Of a stretch of DNA of 64,000 nt, positions 34,475-42,183 are shown piece after piece. Under the pieces are notes generated by a model. The model was not told where the DNA came from and did no database searches. It saw only the letters and a program-made list of their open reading frames with translations. The DNA is from Paenibacillus kyungheensis. Lineage in GTDB: Bacteria > Bacillota > Bacilli > Paenibacillales > Paenibacillaceae. Numbering within the stretch: the stretch's first letter is position 1; every line of letters begins with the position of its first letter. The translations under genes were made by a program, and so were the position numbers. Where the stretch lies: the NCBI RefSeq assembly GCF_028606985.1, contig NZ_CP117416.1, positions 3,696,001 through 3,760,000 on the forward strand, in the 5' to 3' direction.

Positions 34475-35074
34475 CTACAGTGTTGGGGAATCGATAATCG
34501 TTAAACGATTCCAGATCTGTTGCCAATTTTTCTGTTGAACACGTTGCTGATAAATATGAATATCTCCTCGACTCTGAAGAAAGCGTGGATTGACACGGAT
34601 CTTCATTTCAAAAACATCCCTTAGTCCACATGGAGCGACCAGAATCAATTGATCCTGTTCATCTAATCTAATCCCTAATGCTGTAGCAGTTTCTGGAAAA
34701 CATGATATCGCATCAACGGTAGAATGATAGGGCGCAATCCGATTAGCAATATGCATGCGTGCTTCATTTTTCACTGACCATGGTAATTGTGGTTGTATCC
34801 GGGAAAGCTCTTGTTCCCATACTTTTTCTATTTCTTCATCTAGATCACTAGCATCATAATAGACCACATCAATATCTGATAATGGTGTACGAGGTTCTAT
34901 CTGATGAAGTTGATCCCAGATTTTCGAACGCACAAATCCAGCGCATACCCAACTATCTGGCAATCCTAGATCCCGTACATTTCGCAAAATCTCCATCATC
35001 CAGCAATCAGCAGTGATCCATTCTATAATAATTTGGTGTATCATCTGTTCGTGATCGCTATGAGGTACAGGCAT
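34475..35074 (-). CDS. Nucleotidyltransferase-fold protein (DUF925-like)
   Basis: The protein has 199 residues. The segment VCAGFVRSKIWDQ ... TPLSDIDVVYYD has the G-x-x-R and DxD pattern of the minimal nucleotidyltransferase fold. The later PCGLRDVFEMKIRVNP fits a DUF925-type protein. Function unknown. The ATG follows AAGGAG by nine bases, just after the stop of the next gene, so the pair is an operon. Confidence 0.8.
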   Translation of the reverse strand: MPVPHSDHEQMIHQIIIEWITADCWMMEILRNVRDLGLPDSWVCAGFVRSKIWDQLHQIEPRTPLSDIDVVYYDASDLDEEIEKVWEQELSRIQPQLPWSVKNEARMHIANRIAPYHSTVDAISCFPETATALGIRLDEQDQLILVAPCGLRDVFEMKIRVNPRFLQSRGDIHIYQQRVQQKNWQQIWNRLTIIDSPTL

Positions 35075-35088
35075 ATCTATTATCTCCT

Positions 35089-35910
35089 TTATAAAAAAGA
35101 TTTAAGATCGTCTATCTTTTCGTTTGAACTATTTACTTGCTTTTGAATTGCATCTTTCATATAGCGGGCAAATTCTTGTAATTGTATAGTCTCTAACGCA
35201 GTAGAATCACTAACTCCTTGATATTGATCAAGGCAAGTCTGGATAAGCTTGGAATATGTAGCAGGAACATGTGTTAATCCCCACTCTCCGCCTTCTTGTT
35301 TGGAAGAAATTACATTTTCTCTGAGGAAAAATAAGATCCGACACAGATTGAGTGTGAAATATACAGGTGATGCAACAATATCGTCTTCTACATGTTCAAT
35401 ATCTGCCAAAATCGAGCGAATATACCACTGTGGATCAATAGGTACAAATACTTCTTTGATCTCTTTGCCATATAGGGTTACACCTCGATCATACGTTACA
35501 AATATATGAGCTGCTAGATCAGGATCTTCTGCTCCTTCACAGACATATTGCTTATCTGTTCGATACTTTTCCCGGTGATATGCAGAATAATGGAATTCAA
35601 ATGGAGTAGGATATACAAACTGCTTCACATCGTTTTCCAATAATATACTTATCTCAAATCCACTACTAGACATCAGATGTTCTTCTAATTTCAAAAGTCT
35701 GTTAGCGATATGGAGCTTTGACGAACGATTGACTTTCTGTTGCACAATAACCAGCAAATCGATATCACTGTGATGCGGATGAAAACCACCCATCGCTAAA
35801 GAACCATGAATATAAATGCCTACCAAATTATGCGCCAATTCTTCTTGAAATAAATGAATAATGTCTGCTACACCATAACAATTATTTGATATCATCGCTT
35901 GAATGTCCAC
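35089..35910 (-). CDS. Aminoglycoside adenylyltransferase-like nucleotidyltransferase
   Basis: The protein has 273 residues. The N-terminal nucleotidyltransferase domain shows GSLAMGGFHPHHSDIDLLVIV (GS...DxD, about 36-56). The C-terminal half (CRILFFLREN ... SKQEGGEWGL ... YSKLIQTCLDQY) resembles the helical domain of AadA/ANT(9)-type enzymes (DUF4111). Family members adenylylate streptomycin or spectinomycin; whether this one acts on a drug cannot be told. Start GTG with AAAGGAG nine bases upstream. Confidence 0.82.
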   Translation of the reverse strand: MDIQAMISNNCYGVADIIHLFQEELAHNLVGIYIHGSLAMGGFHPHHSDIDLLVIVQQKVNRSSKLHIANRLLKLEEHLMSSSGFEISILLENDVKQFVYPTPFEFHYSAYHREKYRTDKQYVCEGAEDPDLAAHIFVTYDRGVTLYGKEIKEVFVPIDPQWYIRSILADIEHVEDDIVASPVYFTLNLCRILFFLRENVISSKQEGGEWGLTHVPATYSKLIQTCLDQYQGVSDSTALETIQLQEFARYMKDAIQKQVNSSNEKIDDLKSFL

Positions 35911-35998
35911 TATTCTCTACTCCTTTATTCGATATCTGATGCAATATCTTCTATTTTGTACTGTCTCTGTTATGTACTCCTTCTACTAATAATATACC

Positions 35999-36031
35999 AA
36001 AAAGGCATCCCTAACTTTCCAGGAATGCCTT
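35999..36031 (-). terminator. Rho-independent terminator after the SLH protein gene
   Basis: AAGGCAT...ATGCCTT stem with inner CCT/AGG; on the minus strand it is followed by five T. Confidence 0.85.
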
Positions 36032-36043
36032 GGGTATGATGTT

Positions 36044-38869
36044 CTACTGATAATCCACTTCTTCGGTAAAATGAATCTGTTGCAATCGCTCTTGAATCCG
36101 TTGAATTTCAGCCGACGTTAGCGGTGCGTTGGGCGCAATTTTGTAATTACGTCCGGTCACATAGCTCACTTCTGTATGACTATCAAAAGCATACGGTGTC
36201 TGCGGAACAGGTGTTTTCGTATAATCGGTAAAATCGATCACCGACCATGCTTGATCTCCATCTTGTTTACGCAAAATAAGACGTTGGTACGCATTTTCAG
36301 TCCATAAATAACGAGTATCGGCTGGTGAATTATTGCCATCTAAAGCTGTTGTATATCCGGAGCCTCTGAACATTAATGTAAATTGGGATTGATGATTGGT
36401 CGCTCCTGATTGGGTGCGATACGTTTGACCAAGCTCATTAATCCCTACAATACTCACATCACGTCCTGCTGGAAAATGATCGACAAAGTCTTTCCATCCA
36501 TTGAACAAGTTATCATGACGTAACACCCAGTTTGTATCAATCACTATAGATAAATAATTAACTGTATTCATCATTTGATACGGATTATCGACATATTGCT
36601 GTGCTGTATATAGTTGAGGCTCAGCATTCGAATCTTTCACATACGGATCACCCGGATGAATCGTCCAACGGGAGGACTTTTCCACATACCTTGAACCAAT
36701 CGGGTCGATCGTGACAGGATTCATAAATACAGCTCCGCTATTGTCTACATCTCCTTGCGCTGGCACTAATGGATTATATTGATTCGACCAGTAAGGCATT
36801 AATGGCGAACCTTCTCCAAATAATTGATTCACATTATACTGTGTCGCTGCCCAGCCCATATACGAAGTGATCTCAAAATGATCTTTGAGCCATGTCACCT
36901 GCTCTGGATTGACGGCAAAGCTAGACAATGAAGTAGGACGATATGCTACCGGAATACTGGTAAATACTGAAGGTTGCCCTACTGTACCTGATTCATGCAA
37001 CGCATTCATAGCATTATAGCGATACATATACAACCACTCATTCATTTCATTGCCCCATTGTGCTAATGTATAGTGATTGTTCGGATAACCTGACAAAATA
37101 CCTACTTCATCTCCATACAGATCCACATACTGTAATACTTGTTGTAATTGTGGACGATTGCTTTCTTGGAAAACAAAATTGTTATCGATTGCCCATGTAA
37201 TGTGTAAATGCGGATCAATCTGTGCCAGCATACTACGCATCTGTTGCATTTCAGCTAGTGTCGTCGAAGAACCTGATCCTCCTTCTAACATCACAGATAC
37301 AGCAAAATATTGCTTTCTACGTTCACCTGCTACGACTTTCAGCTCAAATTCTTTATTTAGATATACGCTGGTCGAAGGTGAGGTTACACTGATTTGAAAC
37401 GGAATTGTACTGCCTACAGGCGGAATATTATGCACATTGATAATACGTCCCTGTTCATCAATAATTCCTGTATCATTTTCAAATCGAATATGCAGGTCGG
37501 CTGGTAAATACTCAGGTGCAATCGGCTGACCGTACACATCTTGAAGCACATAACGAATACGCCATGAATCCAACTTGAGCGATACCGATTGATCTAACGT
37601 ATACGTATCCATATAAACAGAGCGAATGACACGATCTGGCTCCGCTTCCGGCTGTTCTACAGGTGGAGTTACTGGTGGTGGTGATTTGATAGTGACCATC
37701 ACCATCGTCGTGACATGAAGATCAAGCTTCGCTTGTGGTGATACAAGATGAAGTGTGACCGGAATCAATCCACCTGTTGCGGGAATATGTTCAGGATGAA
37801 TAATTTTGCCACGGGTATCAAATATATTTAATTTATCTTCAAATTGATACGTAAGATCGGATAATATTTTCTCAGGCCAAGCAATCTTCTGACCTTGATA
37901 CCAGAAATAAAATGATAGTTGATAATTATTATATGTTGCTGGATCATTCCACAATACAGGAGCGTCTATACTCACACGATCAAATACAAATATAGGCTCA
38001 ACTGGAGGTGAAGTTACTGGTGGAACAACAGGTACTTCAGGATCGGGTCTAGGATTATTTTGATTACGGTCTTTGTCTTTGGCATTTGCTCGTTTTCCTG
38101 TGATCTCAGGTGTTGTTTCTACTTTATCTATGGTTGTAGCAGGTGATTTACCGCCTATCGTCAGTACAGGTTGAAGGTCTGGCTCTGCCTCACTCGCTGG
38201 CTTAGATACAGGCTTATTCCCTTGCGCTAACAATTGCTTTGCACGCTGATGTAACTCATCTCCAGATTGTAGTACCCGATAAGCGACCAGTATAGCCGCC
38301 TGACGTTGAACAGGCTGTTTTGGTGCAAACAGATGTTGCTCATTTCCTTGCATCAAGCCTAACTGCTCCATCAGCCATACGCTGGACTTGGCATAATCTG
38401 AAATATCTGCTTGATCGGCAAATGTAGCTATGCCTTCTTTTTGCAAGGTATCGGTTAATCCTAGATAACGAGCATACCAGACCGCTATGTCTTGACGGGT
38501 AATCGATTGCTTTACACCAAATGTGGTTGCATTGATCCCATTGGTAATCTGATGTTGATACAATGCACTGACATAAGGAGCAGCCCAAGGAGAGACATCT
38601 GTAAAAGGTAGTACTGTTCCTGGTTCGGATGTCCAATTCAAGCTTTTAACAAAAACGCTCGCCCATTCCTGTCTGGAAATCGAGCGTTGCGGTTGAAAGC
38701 TTCCATCTTCATAACCTGTAATGACTCCTTGCGCGGATAATGACGTAATTGCATCAAAAGCATACGATTGTTTGATATCGGTAAATGCTTCTGTGCTAGT
38801 GGCTGAAACGCTTGTCGCATTCGTACATAATAGTAATATCATCAGCAAGCAAGCTACATACTGCCTCAT
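36044..38869 (-). CDS. SLH-domain surface protein with large C-terminal domain of unknown function
   Basis: About 941 residues. A signal peptide (MRQYVACLLMILLLC...) is followed by three SLH repeats (FTDIKQSYAFDAI...; FTDVSPWAAPYVSALYQ...; DISDYAKSSVWLMEQ...) covering about 30-200, which bind pyruvylated secondary wall polymer. A Lys/Pro-rich linker (about 240-300) and two similar beta-rich domains (about 300-400 and 420-530) lead to a region of about 390 residues (ITWAIDNNF, YGDEVGILSGYPNNHY, SITSYMGW-like and NYLSIVIDTNWV segments) that looks like a polysaccharide-deacetylase-type barrel; this is a guess. The frame is open to a GTG at 38959, but the ATG at 38867 sits right before the signal peptide; its SD (GTGGGGTC) is weak. 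The strong GGAGGTG at about 38945 has no in-frame start at proper distance. Confidence 0.85.
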   Translation of the reverse strand: MRQYVACLLMILLLCTNATSVSATSTEAFTDIKQSYAFDAITSLSAQGVITGYEDGSFQPQRSISRQEWASVFVKSLNWTSEPGTVLPFTDVSPWAAPYVSALYQHQITNGINATTFGVKQSITRQDIAVWYARYLGLTDTLQKEGIATFADQADISDYAKSSVWLMEQLGLMQGNEQHLFAPKQPVQRQAAILVAYRVLQSGDELHQRAKQLLAQGNKPVSKPASEAEPDLQPVLTIGGKSPATTIDKVETTPEITGKRANAKDKDRNQNNPRPDPEVPVVPPVTSPPVEPIFVFDRVSIDAPVLWNDPATYNNYQLSFYFWYQGQKIAWPEKILSDLTYQFEDKLNIFDTRGKIIHPEHIPATGGLIPVTLHLVSPQAKLDLHVTTMVMVTIKSPPPVTPPVEQPEAEPDRVIRSVYMDTYTLDQSVSLKLDSWRIRYVLQDVYGQPIAPEYLPADLHIRFENDTGIIDEQGRIINVHNIPPVGSTIPFQISVTSPSTSVYLNKEFELKVVAGERRKQYFAVSVMLEGGSGSSTTLAEMQQMRSMLAQIDPHLHITWAIDNNFVFQESNRPQLQQVLQYVDLYGDEVGILSGYPNNHYTLAQWGNEMNEWLYMYRYNAMNALHESGTVGQPSVFTSIPVAYRPTSLSSFAVNPEQVTWLKDHFEITSYMGWAATQYNVNQLFGEGSPLMPYWSNQYNPLVPAQGDVDNSGAVFMNPVTIDPIGSRYVEKSSRWTIHPGDPYVKDSNAEPQLYTAQQYVDNPYQMMNTVNYLSIVIDTNWVLRHDNLFNGWKDFVDHFPAGRDVSIVGINELGQTYRTQSGATNHQSQFTLMFRGSGYTTALDGNNSPADTRYLWTENAYQRLILRKQDGDQAWSVIDFTDYTKTPVPQTPYAFDSHTEVSYVTGRNYKIAPNAPLTSAEIQRIQERLQQIHFTEEVDYQ

Positions 38870-39132
38870 GTGTGTTGACCCCACTTTGAATATCATAAGA
38901 TTATTTAAAGCTTGTTGATATAACGAACAAGCTATAACGTTGTATTCACCTCCAAACACATCGTATGAACCTTTATTTCAAAATTAATACAATACTTTAG
39001 ACCCATACATACTGGTATGTACTCTTCGAAGTAGGGTAAAAGTTGAACAACTATACTACTAATTTATTTACGTATATATCGAATTATACAACAATTTATC
39101 GGAATATTAAGGAAAGGTTTGAAGAAAAATCG
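38870..39132. other. Upstream region of the SLH gene
   Basis: No gene is visible. It contains a GGAGGTG sequence near 38945 on the minus strand without a usable in-frame start next to it, and AT-rich sequence that may hold the promoter. Confidence 0.3.
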
Positions 39133-39163
39133 AAAAAAGCCGCTTTATTATAAACGGCTTTTC
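39133..39163 (-). terminator. Rho-independent terminator after sdaAA
   Basis: AAAAGCCG/CGGCTTTT stem, followed on the minus strand by six T. Confidence 0.85.
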
Positions 39164-39195
39164 GGTATTATGCATATAAATGGATATTTTGTTAG

Positions 39196-40089
39196 TTAAT
39201 TCTTATTCTCTTGTCTACGGCGTCTTAATTCTTCCGTAATTTTACGTCCTGTTGGCGTTTGAGCGAGTCCGCCCCGAGCTGTTTCACGATGTTCACTTGG
39301 CATCGAACGTCCGACTTGTAACATGACATCGACCACTTCATCTGATGGAATAGCGCTACGTACTCCAGCTAGTCCCATATCTGCCGCTGCTAACGCATTT
39401 ACTGCACCTAATCCATTACGAACAATACAAGGAATCTCGACTAACCCTGCTACTGGATCACAGATTAATCCAAGTGTATTTTTTAGAGCCAGCCCTACAG
39501 CATGCATCGCTTGTTCCGGTGTACCACCACGCATCTCAACCACTGCTCCAGCGGCCATACCTATTGCTGAACCGACTTCTGCCTGACATCCACCTTCTGC
39601 GCCTGAAATCGAAGAGTTGTTAGCAATCACATAACCGATAGCACCGGCTGCGAACAATCCTTGTACCATCTGTGTATCATCCCAACCAAAACGCTCTTGC
39701 GAACTGACAAATACTCCCGGAATAATACCACATGAGCCTGCGGTAGGCGTAGCGATAATCCGTCCCATTGAAGCATTCACTTCTGATACGGCTAATGCAT
39801 AAGCCATCGCACGCGTCGCATCACTGCCTGACGATGTATCTCCGCTTAACATATAGTCATGCACACGACGTGCATCTCCACCAGTCAGTCCACTTCGTGA
39901 AACGGTATCTTCTGTGATTCCGCGCTCGACTGCTTCTTTCATCACCTGATAATAATCAGTCATTTGTTGAATAACGTCTTGCTCGCTTACTCCTGTTTCT
40001 TTCACTTGCTCTTCAATCATCAGTTCCGCTATCGTTAGTGAACGTTCTTCACATAACCGAACAATATCTTTTAATGTGCGAAATTGCAT
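39196..40089 (-). CDS. sdaAA: L-serine dehydratase, iron-sulfur dependent, alpha subunit
   Basis: The protein has 297 residues, the usual length of the alpha chain. Cysteine-containing segments for the [4Fe-4S] cluster are visible: TAGSCGIIPG, EGGCQAEVGSA and GLICDPVAGLVEIPCIVRNG. Together with the beta subunit it deaminates L-serine to pyruvate and ammonia. The start follows AAAGGAG. It lies 24 nt after sdaAB and shares its riboswitch-controlled transcript. Confidence 0.96.
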   Translation of the reverse strand: MQFRTLKDIVRLCEERSLTIAELMIEEQVKETGVSEQDVIQQMTDYYQVMKEAVERGITEDTVSRSGLTGGDARRVHDYMLSGDTSSGSDATRAMAYALAVSEVNASMGRIIATPTAGSCGIIPGVFVSSQERFGWDDTQMVQGLFAAGAIGYVIANNSSISGAEGGCQAEVGSAIGMAAGAVVEMRGGTPEQAMHAVGLALKNTLGLICDPVAGLVEIPCIVRNGLGAVNALAAADMGLAGVRSAIPSDEVVDVMLQVGRSMPSEHRETARGGLAQTPTGRKITEELRRRRQENKN

Positions 40090-40113
40090 ATCACACTCTC
40101 CTTTAAACTTCGT

Positions 40114-40782
40114 TTACTTCAAATCAATAACAGCTGCCCGGGTAACATAAGGCAATTGCAAAATCTGGTTAAGCACAGACTGGTCAGGTACAGTATCAAG
40201 TTCTATCACAGTCATCGCTTCTCCGCTACGTGCTTTGCGATCAACATCCATAAATCCGATATTCAGTTCAGCATCGCTCAGTGTACGTGTAATATCAGCA
40301 AGTACTCCTTTACTATCCATATGCTCAACTGCTAACATCGGATATTGGCCCGACCCGCGCACATCGAATCCATTTAACTCATGAATCTCAATATTGCCTC
40401 CACCAATCGAAGCACCTGCGACTTCGGCACGTTCTTCTCCATGCTGTACAATAATACGCACAAAGTTAGGATGAGGATAATTGCCTGTTCCTTTATCAAA
40501 AGAAATCGTAATGCCTTGACGATCCGCTTCTTCAGCTGCATCCGGTAAGCGATCATCATCGGTATCATAATCAAGCAAACCGCCTACTAGAGCAAGATCT
40601 GTTCCATGCCCCCAATACGTCTCTGCAAAAGAACCATACAAAATAATCTGTACATGCTCAGGACATTTGCCCAAAAAGTGTCGCGCTGCTCTACCCAAAC
40701 GTGCTGCTCCTGCTGTATGTGAACTAGACGGTCCTACCATTGCAGGTCCAATAATATTAAATACATTTTTAAATCGCATCAT
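40114..40782 (-). CDS. sdaAB: L-serine dehydratase, iron-sulfur dependent, beta subunit
   Basis: The protein has 222 residues. An N-terminal IGPAMVGPSSSHTAGAARLG segment (active-site SSSHT) is followed by a C-terminal ACT domain (YPMLAVEHMDSKGVLADITRTLSDAELNIGFMDVDR). The ACT domain may sense serine or a related ligand. ATG-ATG start with GGGAG seven bases upstream. It is the first gene after the glycine riboswitch. Confidence 0.96.
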   Translation of the reverse strand: MMRFKNVFNIIGPAMVGPSSSHTAGAARLGRAARHFLGKCPEHVQIILYGSFAETYWGHGTDLALVGGLLDYDTDDDRLPDAAEEADRQGITISFDKGTGNYPHPNFVRIIVQHGEERAEVAGASIGGGNIEIHELNGFDVRGSGQYPMLAVEHMDSKGVLADITRTLSDAELNIGFMDVDRKARSGEAMTVIELDTVPDQSVLNQILQLPYVTRAAVIDLK

Positions 40783-40817
40783 TTTTCTTCTCCCTTATCA
40801 CCAAAATATGCGCGCAC

Positions 40818-40861
40818 AAAAAAAGACAGTGAATAGCCTGCGCGTGGCCTATTCCTCTGTC
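40818..40861 (-). terminator. Riboswitch-associated intrinsic terminator upstream of sdaAB
   Basis: On the minus strand GACAG-GAATAG-GCC pairs with GGC-CTATTC-CTGTC and is followed by seven U. It lies between the second glycine aptamer and the sdaAB start, so it is the likely expression platform. Confidence 0.85.
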
Positions 40862-41045
40862 CTCGTTACCTGAGAGTTTAGACCGAACACAACTGTCGGT
40901 GGTACTCCTTGGGTGGCTCATATGCTCTCTCCAGAGTTGCATCCAATAGCGGTTCGGGTACCTGAGAGATTAATTAACCATCGCCAAATAGTTAGCTTGC
41001 TCCTTCGGTGGTGGATCACATACATCCACAGACTCTCCCTCTATC
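40862..41045 (-). promoter_or_regulatory. Tandem glycine riboswitch of sdaAB-sdaAA
   Basis: Read on the minus strand, two consecutive aptamers show the class consensus: a GGGAGAG start, a CCACCGAAGGAGCAA-type core, and a closing ATCTCTCAGGTA or AACTCTCAGGTA. Aptamer 1 runs about 41045-40945 and aptamer 2 about 40938-40862, with the second core carrying CACCCAAGGAG and CCACCGACAG. Glycine binding to this class usually prevents termination and switches expression on. Here it would connect glycine abundance to serine deamination, since glycine and serine interconvert through GlyA. Confidence 0.9.
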
Positions 41046-41182
41046 TTCATGTGCAGTTATTTATTTACGTGATTGACCTGATCTTATTAACGTGAATACG
41101 TTCAATATCTTTAGCTTAATTCAGCACACCTGACACTGTCAATTGATTGATTTGAAAAACAACTAATAAGTGGTAGACATAA

Positions 41183-41219
41183 CAAAATCCTTTCCCGATA
41201 TGCTCGAAAAAGGATTTTG
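41183..41219 (-). terminator. Terminator-like hairpin after the SDR gene
   Basis: CAAAATCCTTT pairs with AAAGGATTTTG. The T run on the minus strand is poor, so efficiency is uncertain. Confidence 0.6.
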
Positions 41220-41265
41220 CTAGTGAATCTATAGAACATTTTATCTTATATACTTGTAGATACAA

Positions 41266-42057
41266 CTATCCTCTTAATAACGATTCAGCGCCATCTACAA
41301 ATATCTCTGTACCTGTTACATGAGAAGCTTCACTAGATGCTAAAAACAGCACAAGGTTAGCTACTTCTTCGATTTTGCCAGGTTCACCTTTAAGCGGATG
41401 ATCACCTTCAGGGAATTCCATAGGAATCTCTACTTCTTTTAGATCATCACTTGGATACGTATTATCATCGATTTCAGTATCGATCGCTCCCGGACAGATA
41501 GCATTGACTCGAATTTTGTAACGAGCCAGTTCCAATGCCGCCATTTTCATAAAAGCAACTTGCGCTGCTTTGGTAGAGGCATATGCAGAGAATCCTACAT
41601 TAGAGAATACACGATTACCATTGATAGAACTTGTAATAATAATACTACCACCATTTTCTTTCAAATGAGGGATAGCATATTTTACAGTTGCAAATGTACC
41701 GCGCAAATTGATCTCTACCGTTTGATTCCAATCATCTATTTCCAAAGTTTCAATAGGAGCTTTGCTACCGTTGATTCCTGCATTAGCAAATACAATATCC
41801 AATTGACCTGCTTCAGACGCTACTTGTTTCATTGCACTTTCAATCATTTCTGGCTTGGAAATATCGCATTCGATTACATATGCTTTACCGCCAGCTTGTT
41901 CAATTTCAGCTTTGGTTTTTTCTGCATTTTCAGGCGTACGATCTAACATATATACAACAGCACCTTCTGCTGCAAATCGTATCGCTGATGCTTTACCTAT
42001 TCCTGATCCGCCACCTGTTACTGCTGCTACTTTACCGGTTAATTTTGTTTCTGCCAT
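41266..42057 (-). CDS. Short-chain dehydrogenase/reductase
   Basis: The protein has 263 residues. The cofactor motif TGGGSGIGKAS is at about 15-25, NAG in FANAGING, catalytic Ser in ITSSING, and YASTK (YxxxK). The C-terminal SGxAS-type end (ASHVTGTEIFVDGAESLL) fits glucose-dehydrogenase-like classical SDRs. An insert EIPMEFPEGDHPLKGEPGKIEEVANL precedes the end. The ATG follows GGAGG by nine bases. Substrate unknown. Confidence 0.92.
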   Translation of the reverse strand: MAETKLTGKVAAVTGGGSGIGKASAIRFAAEGAVVYMLDRTPENAEKTKAEIEQAGGKAYVIECDISKPEMIESAMKQVASEAGQLDIVFANAGINGSKAPIETLEIDDWNQTVEINLRGTFATVKYAIPHLKENGGSIIITSSINGNRVFSNVGFSAYASTKAAQVAFMKMAALELARYKIRVNAICPGAIDTEIDDNTYPSDDLKEVEIPMEFPEGDHPLKGEPGKIEEVANLVLFLASSEASHVTGTEIFVDGAESLLRG

Positions 42058-42183
42058 GGGGATAAGCCTCCATATTTCAGAATTTGTCTTTTAAAGATAA
42101 ACGTTGTAGCTCTATGATAACGTTATCTCGTTTCCTATTGTAAGTACCCTAGCAGACAGAGCAGTGAATCAGATGATTGCATA

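Noticed and set aside
35089-35910. Firm call as an antibiotic-resistance gene
   Set aside because: The fold is that of aminoglycoside adenylyltransferases, but the family has many members of unknown substrate; sequence alone does not show resistance.
38870-38959. GTG start of the SLH protein at 38959
   Set aside because: It would place about 30 polar residues before the signal peptide, and the strong GGAGGTG lies downstream of that GTG instead of upstream.
40801-41045. T-box or SAM riboswitch before sdaAB
   Set aside because: The repeated CTCTCAGGTA and CCACCGA/AAGGAG elements match the tandem glycine class; no T-box (TGGNACCGCG) sequence is present.
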